A DNA stretch of 64,000 nt from Campylorhamphus procurvoides (Eukaryota > Chordata > Aves > Passeriformes > Dendrocolaptidae), in the NCBI GenBank assembly GCA_013396655.1, contig WBMV01001920.1:1472632-1536631 (forward strand). The letters are read 5' to 3'. Of this stretch, positions 28,574-40,550 are shown piece after piece. Below the pieces are notes generated by a model, which worked only from the letters and a program-made list of their open reading frames with translations, did no database searches and was not told the DNA's origin. Positions within the stretch are counted from its first letter, which is position 1, and each line of letters begins with the position of its first letter. The translations under genes were made by a program, and so were the position numbers.

Positions 28574-28631
28574 TTTTTTCTTTTTTTCCTTTGTCTTTTT
28601 ATTTTTTTTAATTTTTTTTTATTTCCTGCAG
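28574..28631. repeat. T-rich tract ending in CTGCAG
   Basis: More than 50 bp of nearly pure T with a few C, G and A interruptions, ending in TTTCCTGCAG. On the plus strand this resembles a very long polypyrimidine tract with a splice-acceptor AG at 28630-28631. The sequence that follows is AT-rich and does not look coding, so a low-complexity origin is more likely than a splice site. Confidence 0.6.
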
Positions 28632-29282
28632 TTTGACTGTGATTAATTTTTAAAGGCCTGAGGAACTCTGAGGAGAAAGCTTGAACCCTCAAATAGAAAT
28701 ATCTACATTAGCAGTATTTTAGCACTGTGACTGAGAGGAATGGTTTAAATTCTTTGTAGGTTAAAAAAAGTGATGCATTTCCAACTGTACTCTGTACTGC
28801 ATGTGGCAAATCTATTGCAGAGGTTTTAACACTGCTTGATGTTGTGATAGTCCTTGTGGAACTAAGAGCTGATAGCTGTGGTCCCTGCTGCTGTACAAAA
28901 CAGGCTAAAGGTGGTGGTGAAAAATGTAACCCTGAGTGCAGAATTGCCTGCTGGAATTCTGAGTGTTTCACAGTCTCAGTCTTTCACAAGCACTTACAAA
29001 CTCTCTGAGAGGAAATTATTAGGGAGCTGAGTTACAGAGCTGAAGTGAGTACCCAAGGTCCCAGCAAGGAGACTCTACGGATGAGGGTGCACACTGGGGT
29101 CGGAAGTTTCCCTAACCAATTTCTGTGCTGTTTTGCCAGAAGGTACCTGTGACTCACTGTAAATTTTAGTTCCTGATTCCAACCCCCGCCCTTTATTCCT
29201 CCAGTCAAATATGTTGTTTAAGGATTTTTCTTTCATACATTTGCAGATGCAAATGGTATGAGAAGGGATGCAATTGATGAGG

Positions 29283-29520
29283 ATTTCTTCAGCAGGCGGA
29301 CCTGTACTACAGAGCCGACGCCTTTCTTAGAAAGGTGTCGTGGGAAACCCTGGTGCTGAGTCACCCGCTGTTCGGATGCGATTTGCTCCGGCAGTCCCAG
29401 CGAGGCGGCGGAGCCGGGGCTGGCGCTGCTCTGGTGGCTCCAGAAATTGGGCAGCTTAATTCGCTTCATTAGCGAGGGCTTGGGAAGGTTCGCTATCACC
29501 CGGCACCCTCCGCCTTCTCA
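29283..29520. promoter_or_regulatory. Candidate small CpG island
   Basis: Roughly twenty CpG dinucleotides fall within about 240 bp, including the cluster GCGAGGCGGCGGAGCCGG near 29400-29417. Most windows of this size here contain zero to two. GC content is also well above the flanks. In vertebrates such blocks commonly mark unmethylated promoters or first exons. The block is short, ends abruptly on both sides and is followed at 29780 by long poly-T. Direction of transcription, if any, is uncertain. The only coding-like frame through it lies on the minus strand. Confidence 0.5.
29302..29469 (-). CDS. Candidate first coding exon inside the CpG-dense block
   Basis: On the minus strand an ATG at 29469-29467 opens a frame beginning MKRIKLPNFWSHQSS. 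It continues through an S/A/G/P-rich stretch and stays open to about 29236. The frame is also open upstream of this ATG to a TGA at 29520-29518. Most codons from the fifth to about the thirtieth end in G or C (for example AAG CTG CCC, AGC GCC AGC, GCC GCC TCG CTG), as in real exons within CpG islands. Possible splice donors are CAG/GTCCGC (GT at 29301-29300), used for the end given here, and CGG/GTGACT (GT at 29364-29363), which would give exactly 35 codons in phase 0. The start context is weak. I do not recognise the peptide, and codon bias could simply follow local GC content. It may be an alternative first exon of an unidentified gene lying to the left. Confidence 0.25.
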
Positions 29521-29781
29521 ACCCTTTGCCTCTGCCCTCCCTTCCGTCTGCCTGCTTTCCTCTAGATGGCATTGCAGGAGAAAGGGAATTCAGATGGAAA
29601 AGGAGATTTTTTTTACTGCTGGAGGAGTTGCAAGAGTCGGTTTGCATTTTGATGGTGCTCGATTATCTTATCCACTAGACAAGCACATACAATATTAATA
29701 CCTCCCCTGTCAATCTTAAACAGGATGCAGATAAATATTTCTTCTGAGCAGTTTTATTGATTGTGTTTTCATCTAAACAGC

Positions 29782-29831
29782 TTTTTTTTTTTTTTTTTTT
29801 TTCTGGGTGTTTTTACNTTTTTTTTTTTTTT
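29782..29831. repeat. Poly-T tracts with an assembly ambiguity (N at 29817)
   Basis: Twenty-one T at 29782-29802, a short mixed spacer, then an N at 29817 followed by fourteen T. The N is the only undetermined base in the window and falls where homopolymer length is difficult to sequence. The true lengths here should be treated as uncertain. Confidence 0.9.
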
Positions 29832-30140
29832 GCCTGGGTAGTTTAACTATGTTTTCCCAGGATATTCATGTTTGTGCAGGAAAAAAAAATCGTATAAGTT
29901 TGTCTTTTGGTATAAAAGGACAGTGGAAATTCTTTTATAAAATAGGCACCTTGCCCTTCTCTATTATCTTCTGAGTTTTTCTTTTTTAAATGTAGCTCAC
30001 TGAGATTGCAGGAACAATTTATTCTGCTCCATTTTTTTCTAGTTTGTTTTCCTCCTGCATTTGGAAGTCCTATCTGCATAATCAATTTCACTCTTTCACC
30101 GTAGTAATTCTTCTTTTTATGAGATGTTCAGGTAAGCTGC

Positions 30141-30159
30141 AAAAAAAAAAAAAAAAAAA
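30141..30159. repeat. Poly-A run of 19
   Basis: Nineteen uninterrupted A residues followed by GGGG. No adjacent sequence looks like the 3' end of a processed retrocopy on the plus strand, and I see no target-site duplication by eye. Confidence 0.85.
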
Positions 30160-30539
30160 GGGGAAATGACTTCTCTAAGGCTGCCCACACTGGCTGCAGG
30201 ACTGAGATGCAGATTGCTATCTGGGAAATTCAGTAACTGTCCTGTAGCCCTCTTAAGGTTTAGTCCACTCTCCAAGTATTTTCTTTTGAAGAGGTTTTGG
30301 GAATCGAGGCCTTTGAGGAGATTTCTGTAGGGACACAGATAAGGGATACAAGCCCTTTTGCCAAGCGAGCAGCCTGTATTGCCAGGCAGGTTGAATTTTC
30401 TTTCCACAATTGTCTTATTGGGAACTCTTTACTCCTGAGCCCTGTTTGTCCAAGAGCTAAAACCTGCCTTCTGACTTCCAGCCCAAGTGCATTCAGTGAC
30501 TGTTTCATACAACATTCTGTTTGAGTTCCAATAGTTCTT

Positions 30540-30815
30540 CCCGTCTTACTGTTTAGTTCTGAACCAAAGGGATTGCATCCCCTCTTAGCCTTCATTTTGA
30601 CAGGCTAAATAAACCCAATGTGTTTAGTTGTCTTAAAGCAGTCTTTCTATTACTTGTGCCAAGAGTTCTTCTGCCCTCTTCTAGAATGGGTCTATCTTTC
30701 CTAAATTTTGCTTGAACTACATACTTGGATAAATACATTGCAGGTGATTTGTATGTGATATCTAGCACTGCTGCACTTCCAGGGGCTGGCTCCCCTATGA
30801 AGCACTCTGGGATCA
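30540..30815 (-). mobile_element. Old CR1 LINE fragment (ORF2 C-terminal region)
   Basis: The plus strand carries the reverse of a familiar CR1 segment: CATCCCCTCTTAGCC, then AGGCTAAATAAACCCA at about 30602-30617, then diverged text similar to the conserved 'tctagtttctccacatctttcttgaa' part of such elements. Read on the minus strand, one frame contains LNTLGLFSLSK and a second frame continues with MKAKRGCNPF. These resemble the conserved LGLFSLEKRRLRGD-like C-terminal region of CR1 ORF2, now broken by frameshifts. About 200 bp further on, GGTGTCATTTGCAAAC (about 31032-31047) resembles another CR1 segment, so the remnant may extend to about 31060. Clearly inactive and much older than the 44.3-kb copy. 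Confidence 0.65.
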
Positions 30816-31586
30816 CAGTGACCTTTTTTTGTGACTTTATTACGGTAATTCAGTTGTCATAGGATCCACATCTTTTCAGATGTTTCTAACTACAAGCATG
30901 TAGCTTATGATGGAAATCCAGTTTTTATTCTTGTTTTAAATTTAAATATCACTTCTGCTAATTTAGTAGTCAATATCATTCCTATCTACCTGATACTCCA
31001 GTTCTCTGTCTTGTTAAAGGTCAACAAAGTTGGTGTCATTTGCAAACATCGTCTATGCACACCTGTTCTCATGGTTATAGTGACCAGGTCTTCTTTTGCC
31101 TTTCCTGAGAGCAAAGATTGTTGGACCAGTCAAATTAAACTCCCTGTGGTTAACACAGGTTGTGTTTGTCTGGTCTGCACTCACTCACAGTGTTCTTTGT
31201 TTCAAAAGTTTAAGTTGTGGTAATTTCTTTGCATCCCCTTTCCTACCCGTTAACCTTTCCACGTGCTTTGCGTGGTCAGGCTGTGTTTACAATATTATTT
31301 TCACCTTAGTATCCAGCCATATATAAACTAAAACCATTTAATTTTAATAATAAAGCTTTTATTAAGAATAAAATTTCTATTGACATTTTAAAAAAAGACG
31401 TCAAAATAAGATTCACCCAAAAGAAAGTGTATTTTTGAGATTATGCTTTTCTAATCTCTGCAGGTCCTAACCTCTGTGCTCTGAGTATAAATAAATCAAT
31501 GTCACTTCAACTGCTTTATTCTGCTCAGGGTGAAAAGCAGATAAATATTTTCTGGACTTGGCAGTCTTTTCTGTTAAGGAGGCTTT

Positions 31587-31625
31587 GTATATATATCTAT
31601 TTTCTATATCTATATCTATATCTAT
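31587..31625. repeat. TATATC-type microsatellite
   Basis: A short TA run is followed by imperfect and then perfect TATATC hexamers, a simple repeat of about 39 bp. Confidence 0.85.
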
Positions 31626-34600
31626 GAGAACTGCATATTCTGAGTAGTCCCAGACACAGGAGGTCAGAGACTTCAGTGAATGGCTGGCTGCCCTGCACTG
31701 AAGATCTCTTGCCTGAGCGATGTGCAAGAAAGGCCTTCATCTAGCCTTGTGAATATGATCTGTTCTCTGTGCAAAGACAAACTCATAACAACAGAAACAG
31801 TGTGTATATCTTGTGTGATACAAATAGGTTGGCCCCCTAAATGCTCCCAGTGAGGAATCCTTGAGCACGCTGGTGTGCCCAAAGGTGTTCAAAGGTGGGT
31901 GAACAAATGGTCCAGGCTGGTGCTGCTGTGCCACCCTGAGGGCCAATCCACACAGGGTGAGTCATGTAAGTCCAGGGTTCAGCCATGCCTGGGGGCTGAT
32001 GGAAACCTGCTGTTGTGAGCCTGGCCGAAAATCCACACCTTAGTGGAAGTGGGAATATTGATGTGCTTGGATGAGGTGCAATGCCCTGGGGCTTTGGAAG
32101 AGGAGAGCCTGGGGAGACTGAAGTCTTTGTGAAATTGAGTATTGATTCCTCTTGCTCTGAGAGCTTTAAAAGTCCAGCCTTAACTCAGGGCCCTAAGACA
32201 TTAAGGATGTCACAAATTATTCATATACATACCACTAAAGGGAATTTTTTATCAGTTTAATCTTCCACATTTAATGCACCTCTGGCACTAGCTCAGCTGT
32301 GGTGTGTAAAGAGGAGCTAGTGGCTCTTCTCCTTACTCATCTTTTTCTTTCTTCTTTCCCCCGATACCATTTAGGGCTGGTAGAGTTGTGTCTTTTAACC
32401 TAAATATTAGCTAAGACACAGGAGAGAAGTTTAAATGAAACTCCTGACATAGCAAGAGTGCAGTCCTAGGAACAGACAGAGGTAACCAACATACAACCAC
32501 ATCGGTATAACTTTTCAAGACATTCCCCTGTGGATATGGTCTAACTCAGGGAAGGATGAGGGGCTTGGTTCTTATCTCCTTAAATCAAGAAAATTTTCCC
32601 TAGTTGGGTCATGTGTGACAAGTTCTGTGACAGGTTTACCATGTAGGAGATGGGTCCAAAGAATGATCATCTCTTTCTGAAAAAAAAAGCAAGAATGCTT
32701 TGAAAGTAAGAGTTGATTATTAAAATGGAATTTAAAGGTCTTTCTCTAAGTCTCTTAAATTTATTTATCTCTGGTTTCTGGTTCTGTCATTCTAATAAAA
32801 ATATTTACTTGATCTGTTTATTGGTGCTCACTATTTTAATTAAATCTGTTTTCCAGAAGCAAAAGACTTTGAGTAATGCTTGCAATAAATATTCTGCTTG
32901 GATTCTTTGAAGATTTAATTTGAAAATATTCATTTGAAAAATCAAGCAAGGTCCAGTGCTGACACTTTGGACAAAGCATGTTTGTTTCCTCTCTCTGATT
33001 GATGACATTATCTTCTCAGAGCTGCTGCAGCTCTATAAGGAATGCTGCTTTGCTGTATGTAACATACTCCTAGTTCCCTTTATTATTCAGTTGCTGTTAC
33101 TGAAAGGAAACAGCTCAGGAAAACAATGACAGAAAAGATTGTTTTCTCAAATATGTTCCTTATTGCAAATGTGAATAGGGTTCACCTCCCAGCTTGATTA
33201 GTTTTTTTCAGTTGTGTCCATTTGTTTTCACCCTGGAAGAAGATAACTTGGTGCAGATAACTGAGTAAATATATCATTCCCTGCTTCAAATTAGTAGCTG
33301 GTTTAGATCCCTGATTTCAGGCTCCTCTGTTTTTAGCAGGTCTTATATCCAGCCATATAATGATGAGGAAATATGGAGTAGTAAGACATATTTAGACAAG
33401 CTGAAAATAGTACATACTGGAGCTAAGCTTTGTATTCACCTTATCCTTCTTCAAACCATCCACTTTCATTTTGACCTGGAAGCTGCTGGTTCTTCACCTT
33501 CTACATAGGGATTGCCTCTTTCCCAGCCTCTAATTATTCTCCGATTCTTCTGGGAAACTTTCTCCCTTCAGCATTTTGGAGGGGTTACTCAGGTCCCAGA
33601 AACTCCTGATACTGTGTGCTCTGTGTTTGAATTATATATATGTGTGTTACGGTTTGACTTTTTTATTTTTGTCGCAGATATAAAATTTAGGCCTGGAGAC
33701 CATATAGTGCAATTATCAGTAGGAGCTTTCCTGACATATGCTAATTAAATAGGGCCCGATTTTTTCATGTTGCTCCACAGTTTGCTTCACAGGCTGTGCT
33801 GAGGAAGTAGTGTTGTGGTTAGTGCAGAGCAATGAAGAGTCTCTATGGAAACAAAATATCTGAAATCTGGGGCAATTTCAGCTTTTGTACCTCATACAGG
33901 GAACATTCACTACTGATATTAAAGTAAAATCAAGGGTGTTTCTCATTTAGTTGTTCACAACTCATACCCGGTATCTTGGCAGGTTCAGCTGTATACAATC
34001 TTTGGCCAGACTTTGCATGGTACATTTGTTTTGATTAAATTTAGAATCGAGATTGGGGACGGTGGCTTCCTGCAGTCCTGTCAAGGCTGTTGAGACATTC
34101 TTGTTGATGATGACACCTGGTATCTTTCATAGAGACTGTAATTGTGACTCTTCTTTGCGTGGGGCTTTATTGTGCTCTCTGTGGGCAGTTTGAGTCTCAT
34201 CCCTTGCCTTGTGAATAAACGAATAGTAAAGGCTCTTGGATGGAGTTGGTGTAAAAGCCTTAGTAAGGCAATAGTCTCTTTAATAAGGAAATGATGGGCA
34301 AAGTTTTTGGCATGAAATTAATCTGGGTTCCTCTGGCAATAGAGTCAGCCTTTGTCTCCACCAGAGTTTGGTCTGTGGACGTGAAATGTACCAACCTGCT
34401 GAAGTCTCGTTATTGCATATTTTGAGGGGGGATGGTAGCCTCAGATTTACACCAATGTTCCCCGCTATCCATGAAATTGGGAGTTTGGATTAGTTGGTTA
34501 ATGGTAGGATCTTGTCTTCAGACTCCAGGGGTGGATTTGGGCATCAGTCACATCAATCACCTCTAAAAAAATCTCCCAACACCTGCACAGTGAAAGAGCT

Positions 34601-35856
34601 GATGCCTAAATCAAAACAAATGTCTTTGTCCTTGTTTCAGTTTGCAGAGAGGGGAAAAAATGTCACTACCTAGTTTGCAAAAAAACTTCTTGTTCTATCT
34701 TATCCACTTCTAGGAAGCAATTTGCTTGTCCCAAGGGAAGAAACAGTGTCAGCCAGGTGAAACTGAGGAACTCCCTGCATGAACAAGCAACTTGCATCTC
34801 AGCAGGGTGTTAAGAAACAGCAGCTAGAACAAAAAAACAGATGAAAACAAAAAACTGACAAATTGAAGGAGCTCTAAGATGCATTTAGGTTATTCTTATG
34901 TGGCATTTTGTGTGACTGTCTTATGAAGAAGCACTTAATAGAAAAGGACTTCTGTCAAAGTAAAAGAAAAGGAGAGGCTGAGATAAGAACTCAAATGCTC
35001 CTGTGGATAATGAGGTGGTTTTCTCATGTGTGAGTTTAGATACTGCTTCTCCTGGTGGGCAGCAGCACTGAGGGCCATGTGCTGGTTACAGATGTACAAC
35101 AAGTGGCAGGATACACTGACACTTGGTCTTGTCTTCTGGCTGAATCTGCACAAGGAGAATGGTTGGATTTTGTTATTCAGATCTTACTGTCTGTACTAAA
35201 AAAGTCCTTTCCCCCACTGCAAATCTACATGCAGACAAAAGAAAATGCACACTAAAACATTTTTTCTGATCAGCATTAGTCTTTTTTATTTCTGAAATAT
35301 GAAAATTAATGAAACCCTGTTCTAAACTTCCTGTACCAGATGTTACTTTCATTCCTTGGCAACTGTTGTTGGTGTTGCTCAAACTGGTATTACCAAAGAG
35401 AAAAGTCTTCCTGGCTTGCTTTGTCTGTTTATTAGTATGCTAAAGCTGGCTGGAAGCTGCTTTCTTCCCAGGCTGTATCCTTCCCATTTCCCTTTCCTTT
35501 TTTTTTTCTCTCTATTTTTTTGGATGGGGATAAATGGGCAACTGAAAAGTCAGAAATTGACTTTAGCTCAGTGAACTATTTTTTACTAAAAATGTCACTT
35601 AGATGCAAATTCTTTTGTTTTTCAGAAGGCAAAAAGACATTTAAAAGGCACTTGAATGAAAAGAGTAGCTTTTTTATTTTTATCAAATCTCCTATTTTTA
35701 CATTCAAAACCACTTGAAATTGAAAACTCCTTACCACAATTAATGTGCATTAATCATTCATCTTGGCAGCATCTGTTCTGAGCCACTGGTCCTCCAGATA
35801 AATGTTGTTATTCTTTCACTGAAGGTAAATTTCTATTGCTGGCTGTAAGGGTTGGG

Positions 35857-35877
35857 TTTTTCTTTTTTTTTTTTCAG
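35857..35877 (+). other. Polypyrimidine tract followed by CAG, splice-acceptor-like
   Basis: An almost pure T tract of 18 bases with a single C is followed immediately by CAG, an ideal-looking 3' splice site on the plus strand. The downstream sequence is AT-rich, without coding-like composition. It may be a non-coding or unused site, or chance in T-rich DNA. Confidence 0.15.
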
Positions 35878-36612
35878 AATCTTAATATTCCATTTTCTTG
35901 CTTACTCTTGGAAAACATGAAAGTGTCCCCTTCAAAATTAGTATCATTCTTCAATTGACACAGATTCCAGTGGATCATCTTATGGACACATCATTAATAT
36001 ATATTAGTCAGACCAGGTTCAAATTATGAAAGTTAAAAAACCATAGAGTTCAATGTCAAATTTTAATGCTAACACAGCATTAAGGCTCACTGGATTCATC
36101 TGATGAATGACAATAATTAGTAAATATGAGTTCTCATCAAGGCTACATGTTCAAGCTGCTTGCTTTGGGGAATTATATATGATATGCAATATACATGTAA
36201 TAACCTGGTGTTGTCTCAGAGATGTTCATTCTGAACCCCTTTTTTACACCTCACGGGGAAGCTGGAGGTGCATGCCCTTTATCAGAAAGGTTTCTTTGTG
36301 TGAAAGACCAGGTTATTGAATGCAGAGGGCTCATTAGTGCAGGTAATACTGCAAAGCAGCATTTGCAAACATTCACTTCTATTCAGCAAAGCTGCTTGGT
36401 CCAACTATGTTTATCCTTGTTGTTTGCTATTCTTGAATATTTGCACATATGTTCTGGGGAAGCCTGCTGTTCCTGCCGATACCCAGTCTGCATGGGAACC
36501 AAGGGATGTGTCAAATGAGTGCATCGCCTCCTGATGATTTATTATTCCCCAGGGTAAAAAACAAGCACAACTTTTTAATCTTCCAAGGAAACAAAAGAAT
36601 AAAGGACTTCAT

Positions 36613-36633
36613 GGTTTTTTTGGGGTTTTTTTT
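36613..36633. repeat. Short G/T tract
   Basis: GG, T7, GGGG and T8 in succession, similar in composition to the larger tract at 24.8 kb. Confidence 0.7.
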
Positions 36634-37249
36634 AACTGCACATTGTGAATGGATGAAACTACTGCCAAAGAAGAACCAAGCCCCTGGAAAAAACACTGGT
36701 CAGTTTTTCAGCACGGCTGTGTCCTACTCAGAGTTGCAGTCCTGCTCCTCTGTGGGGTTGGGTTTTGTATGTAAAGAAACGCTCATTTGAAATATGGAGG
36801 GCTGAGGAATAAAATAAGGGAAGTGCTGCCAGCAATACTGTCTTAGGAGAGTTCTAGAAGGATGGGATAGAAACAGATTCAACAAAGACAGGGCTTCTTC
36901 CTTCTTGGCAAAGTGTGGTCATCTAAATAGCATACCTGAGAGGTGCCAAAAAAAGGGCAAAATGTTTGGGGAAGAAAGCTATGTTGGTCATGTTTGCTAA
37001 GTGGAAGACTACCTTTGAAAATAACAACATTGGGGAAAAACTCTCCCAAAATTATGATTAGGTATTGAGTAAGATTATTCTTCTGGTATGAGGTTGTGGG
37101 CATGTGGTCTTGCAAATGTTGAGCAAAATTACCTCTTCAGGATTCTGTGAGACTGTCATTGGTTTGGGTGGCCATGTTCTCAAAGGATCCTGGAAAGCTG
37201 GAAAACATCTAGAAATTTGCTGTTCAGGTGATCCCAAGCTGAGGAGTCA

Positions 37250-37510
37250 TCAAGAGTGATTTAAGGAGCTCTGTTTTCTCTCTGTTCAGAGCAAATCAAG
37301 GGTGGATCGTAGATTACTAACTCCTGCGTAGAAGAGAACTCAGGATGGTAGAAGGTCTAACCGGGCTCTTGAGCCTAAAGACTGGAGGCTGGCAGTTAGA
37401 TCTAAGCTAGAAATAATGTGTAGATTGTCAATGAGTCAACTATTAGAATAACTTACCTAAAGCCATATTAGATGCTCCAACACTTATTACCTCTATCTAA
37501 AGTGTTACTG
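37250..37510 (+). mobile_element. Very old CR1-like LINE remnant (3' region)
   Basis: The sequence resembles the 3' region of old CR1/L3-type elements shared across reptiles and birds. An ACTGGAGGCTGG block, then AAGCTAGAAATAATGTG, an 'aatgagtcaact' segment, GAATAACTTACCTAA and a final 'gatgctccaacact' occur in the order expected of that family. Divergence is high and the ends are soft. No coding capacity remains. Confidence 0.45.
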
Positions 37511-40500
37511 GCCTCTCCAAATAAAGAGAATCTGGGTACAGCAGCACCCGGGAGCTGATGGATCTGTGCTCACTGGTGCAGGACCTCAGGGCTGAACTCT
37601 GCGGCTGGGCTTTGCTTGAACACAAACAGGGTGAGATTTGCACAGTAGAGAGAAGGGATGATAGAAAGGATGGGAATAAGCAAGAGTGCTTGTTTAAGAA
37701 AAAAAATTAAATTACAGAAGACAAGTAATACCAGACTTTATTTATTAACTCTTCAGAGAGCTTGGAGGTTGTTTTAAATCAGTTTTTGAGAGCTATTTCA
37801 CTTCTTATACATGTAGTTTTCCTTGTTTTCTGCTAAGAAAAGTTTCACTGAGTTAAGTGGAATAATTAATCTCCTGTATGTAGGACTTGTATCCATAGCT
37901 GAAGCTCAAGAAATTCTCTAAGTGTTCATTTATCTTATCAGGACCCAGTTTCTGATTTTTAGGAGAAAAGCCTCAAGAGTTTTTATTTTTATTTTAATCA
38001 ATATTAGGCTGTGCCCACAAATGCAGCATGTGCTGCAAGTCCAGTAGGTATTCAGGCAGTGATCTGGTAATGGAAAGGTGTCATCTGCTTGTATTTCTTT
38101 CGGGCACTTTTAAACTCCAGGAGAAAAGGTATATGAGATCCTTTTATTTATTATTTTCATGTTTGAAATAGGAACTGACTGTAGTGATAAATGTATTGTA
38201 AATGCATTTGATCTGAAATAAAATCTTTCTAGTGAAAAGGGAGAGGAAAGAAGCTGAGCACCTAATCTGAAAAATGCAGTGTTGGCTCTAAGCCCACTGT
38301 CCTTAGTTTGTATTGAAGTGAAAGGCTTTCTGGACAGCTATGCCCATGTTTTAACCTGATTTTGCTTAAAGCAGGCTGTCTTTCACACGTTGTTAAGAAT
38401 TATGTGTTGCAGCATTTCAATCTGTTTTCCTTGGTGTAAATTAGAAGTAATTCAATTGACACCAGAATAGTCTTGGGAAGAACCAGATAAGAAACCAGAA
38501 TAAAAATGTTGGGAATTTTTAACCCAGTATTGCTTAGGCTGGTTGAGTTTGTAGTATGTCATAAGTTATTGTTATTTTGAGGGCAACAGGTTTCATTTAA
38601 GCTCTGAATAACCACCTAATGAAGCAGAGAAATGGCCCGCAACTTATAGACTCCTACAGTTGAAATAGAGGATACAGATGGAGGCAGGGGAACAAAGATG
38701 AGAAGGTGTGACCTTTCCTAGAGAAAGCTGTCCAGGACTCTAGGAGCAGCTGGGGGTAAGATCAGAGTCTCCTCAGCCCCAGACTAGCATCTAATTCAGG
38801 AGAATAAATGCCCCCTGAAAGCTAATGCATTTGTTTTGTTCAGACAGTTTTAACATTTTATTGGCAAATGGGCATCTCTGCTTTAGCCATATAATAAAAT
38901 CAGCCTTAGTGGTTATTTCCAGACAGCCATATATTTTCTGTGCTGATGCTAATGCTAAGCTCCTGCTCAGTTTAGCTCCTTACTCTAGTGAGTGAGGGGC
39001 TGCAGAGCCCAGCAAAGAGGTCAAGTTAACTGCCTTGAAGATACACCATGTGCCAGGTTTGGAGCTCCTTGTCAGTGCTGCAGCTAGGTAGGTCAAGGGG
39101 CTCTTGGTGCTCCCACTTGTGACATGGAACACAGTGTGTCTCACAGATAGGACAACCTTTGTGCACAGAGACAGATCTGTCCCTGCAGTGGCAGCTATAA
39201 AATCTAGAAAAGTCTCTTAAGCTTCACCGCCCTCCAACTTGTGGGATGTTATGGAAAGCTGCTTGGCAGACTGCCTGCATGCACACCAGGCTAAATGCTG
39301 CAGTGGGTGCCAGAATAGAAGGAACCACAAGCTGCCAGGCCAATTTCCAGTGACCCATCTTGTCCTACCTTCTGTCCCTCCTGGTGTGCAGAGCCACAGG
39401 CTCGAGGCTGGCACAGAAACAGGAAGAGTATCTGAGGGAAATTCTTCTCCTCTTAAATGTGCACATTTGGTAGCACATTTATGTGAGGGGTGGTTTAAAT
39501 TTTATTTGGTTCAAAGATTATTTTATTGTTCATCTAAGCAAGTAGGATTTTGGCTTACTTAGGTGGTTTATATCACTACCCATATAAATTTTGTAATTGC
39601 TTTTACTCCCCAAAATTGTGGTCACGATCTTCCAAAAGATTAATAATTTTATCTACTGATCTGAATTCAAGGCAGAACTTTTAATAGTTCTCAGCCACAA
39701 AGTAACAGGAGATGCTTCATGGGAATCCTCCCCAACTCCATCTGATCCGTTTTTCTGCCACAAAATCAGGATTAAGACTATTTCAGCTCTCACATCTAAA
39801 TGTTTGTCCATATTTTAAATCCAAATGAAGGATATCTTGCATTCTGTCTTTTTCCCAGTGAGGGAAAAGGGTGCTACCAGCATGGATGACTTCCCTGAGG
39901 TTGTAAGGAGCCAGCGTTATTGCAGAAAAATGGAGCAATAACCTTCAGCTCCTGGGGCAGTTCAGGATTTTGTCCTTGTCTTTTGATGTCTGTGGTTTGG
40001 ATTTTACAACCAGTGATGCTCCAAGTCACTTGCGCTCTATTGCTCTTGCTGATACATATATTTTATTGTTAGAATATTATTATTGTTTTCAAGGAAGAGC
40101 TACCTTTTTTTCTCTACTGAAATGTATTTACCATCTTGGCAGAATGTGCAATTTCTGTGGACGGCCTTGTCTTGAAGAAATAAGTGGCCACCATTAAAAG
40201 AAATAAATGCGTTCATACTTACTTAAAACCACTTCTTTGGAGAGGATGAGGGGCAAACTTTATTGTAAAGCACCTTTCTTCTTATGAAGTAAAGGAAATG
40301 AGGCATAAAGTAGTATAGAACCTTACATAAGGGCTTATTTGTGTCCAGATAAGGAATATACATAAAAATTACTGTGACTGCTACAATAATTTTTCAGATT
40401 AACAAAAAACCCCACCCAAACTCAACACAACTAACTGATATTTCAAACTTGCAAGAAAATTCTTGCCTAAACTTTGCAGTATGAGAGTGCATCAGTGAGA

Positions 40501-40550
40501 AGACAGCCTATGTGAGGTTTTGCACACACTTTCAGCTACTTGAGAATTTC
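37511..40550. other. Non-coding stretch, no gene recognised
   Basis: No supported gene. The longest frame is 107 codons (plus strand, 39239-39562) in a GC-richer patch with no motif. I see no repeat that I can name. Confidence 0.55.

Larger units (their letters stand above)
31626..37249. other. Non-coding stretch, no gene recognised
   Basis: No supported gene. All frames are short and mutually overlapping. Pyrimidine-rich tracts occur at about 35487-35520 and 35857-35874, and a G/T-rich tract at 36613-36633. Part of 31660-32130 is somewhat GC-richer and could hide a degraded repeat, but I cannot assign a family. Confidence 0.55.

Noticed and set aside
30141..30159. Poly-A run as the tail of a processed pseudogene
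   Set aside because: Upstream sequence carries no coding trace or polyadenylation signal at the expected spacing, and no flanking duplication was visible.
34100..34180. TGATGA motif suggesting a C/D box small RNA
   Set aside because: No CTGA box with a closing stem at a suitable distance could be found.
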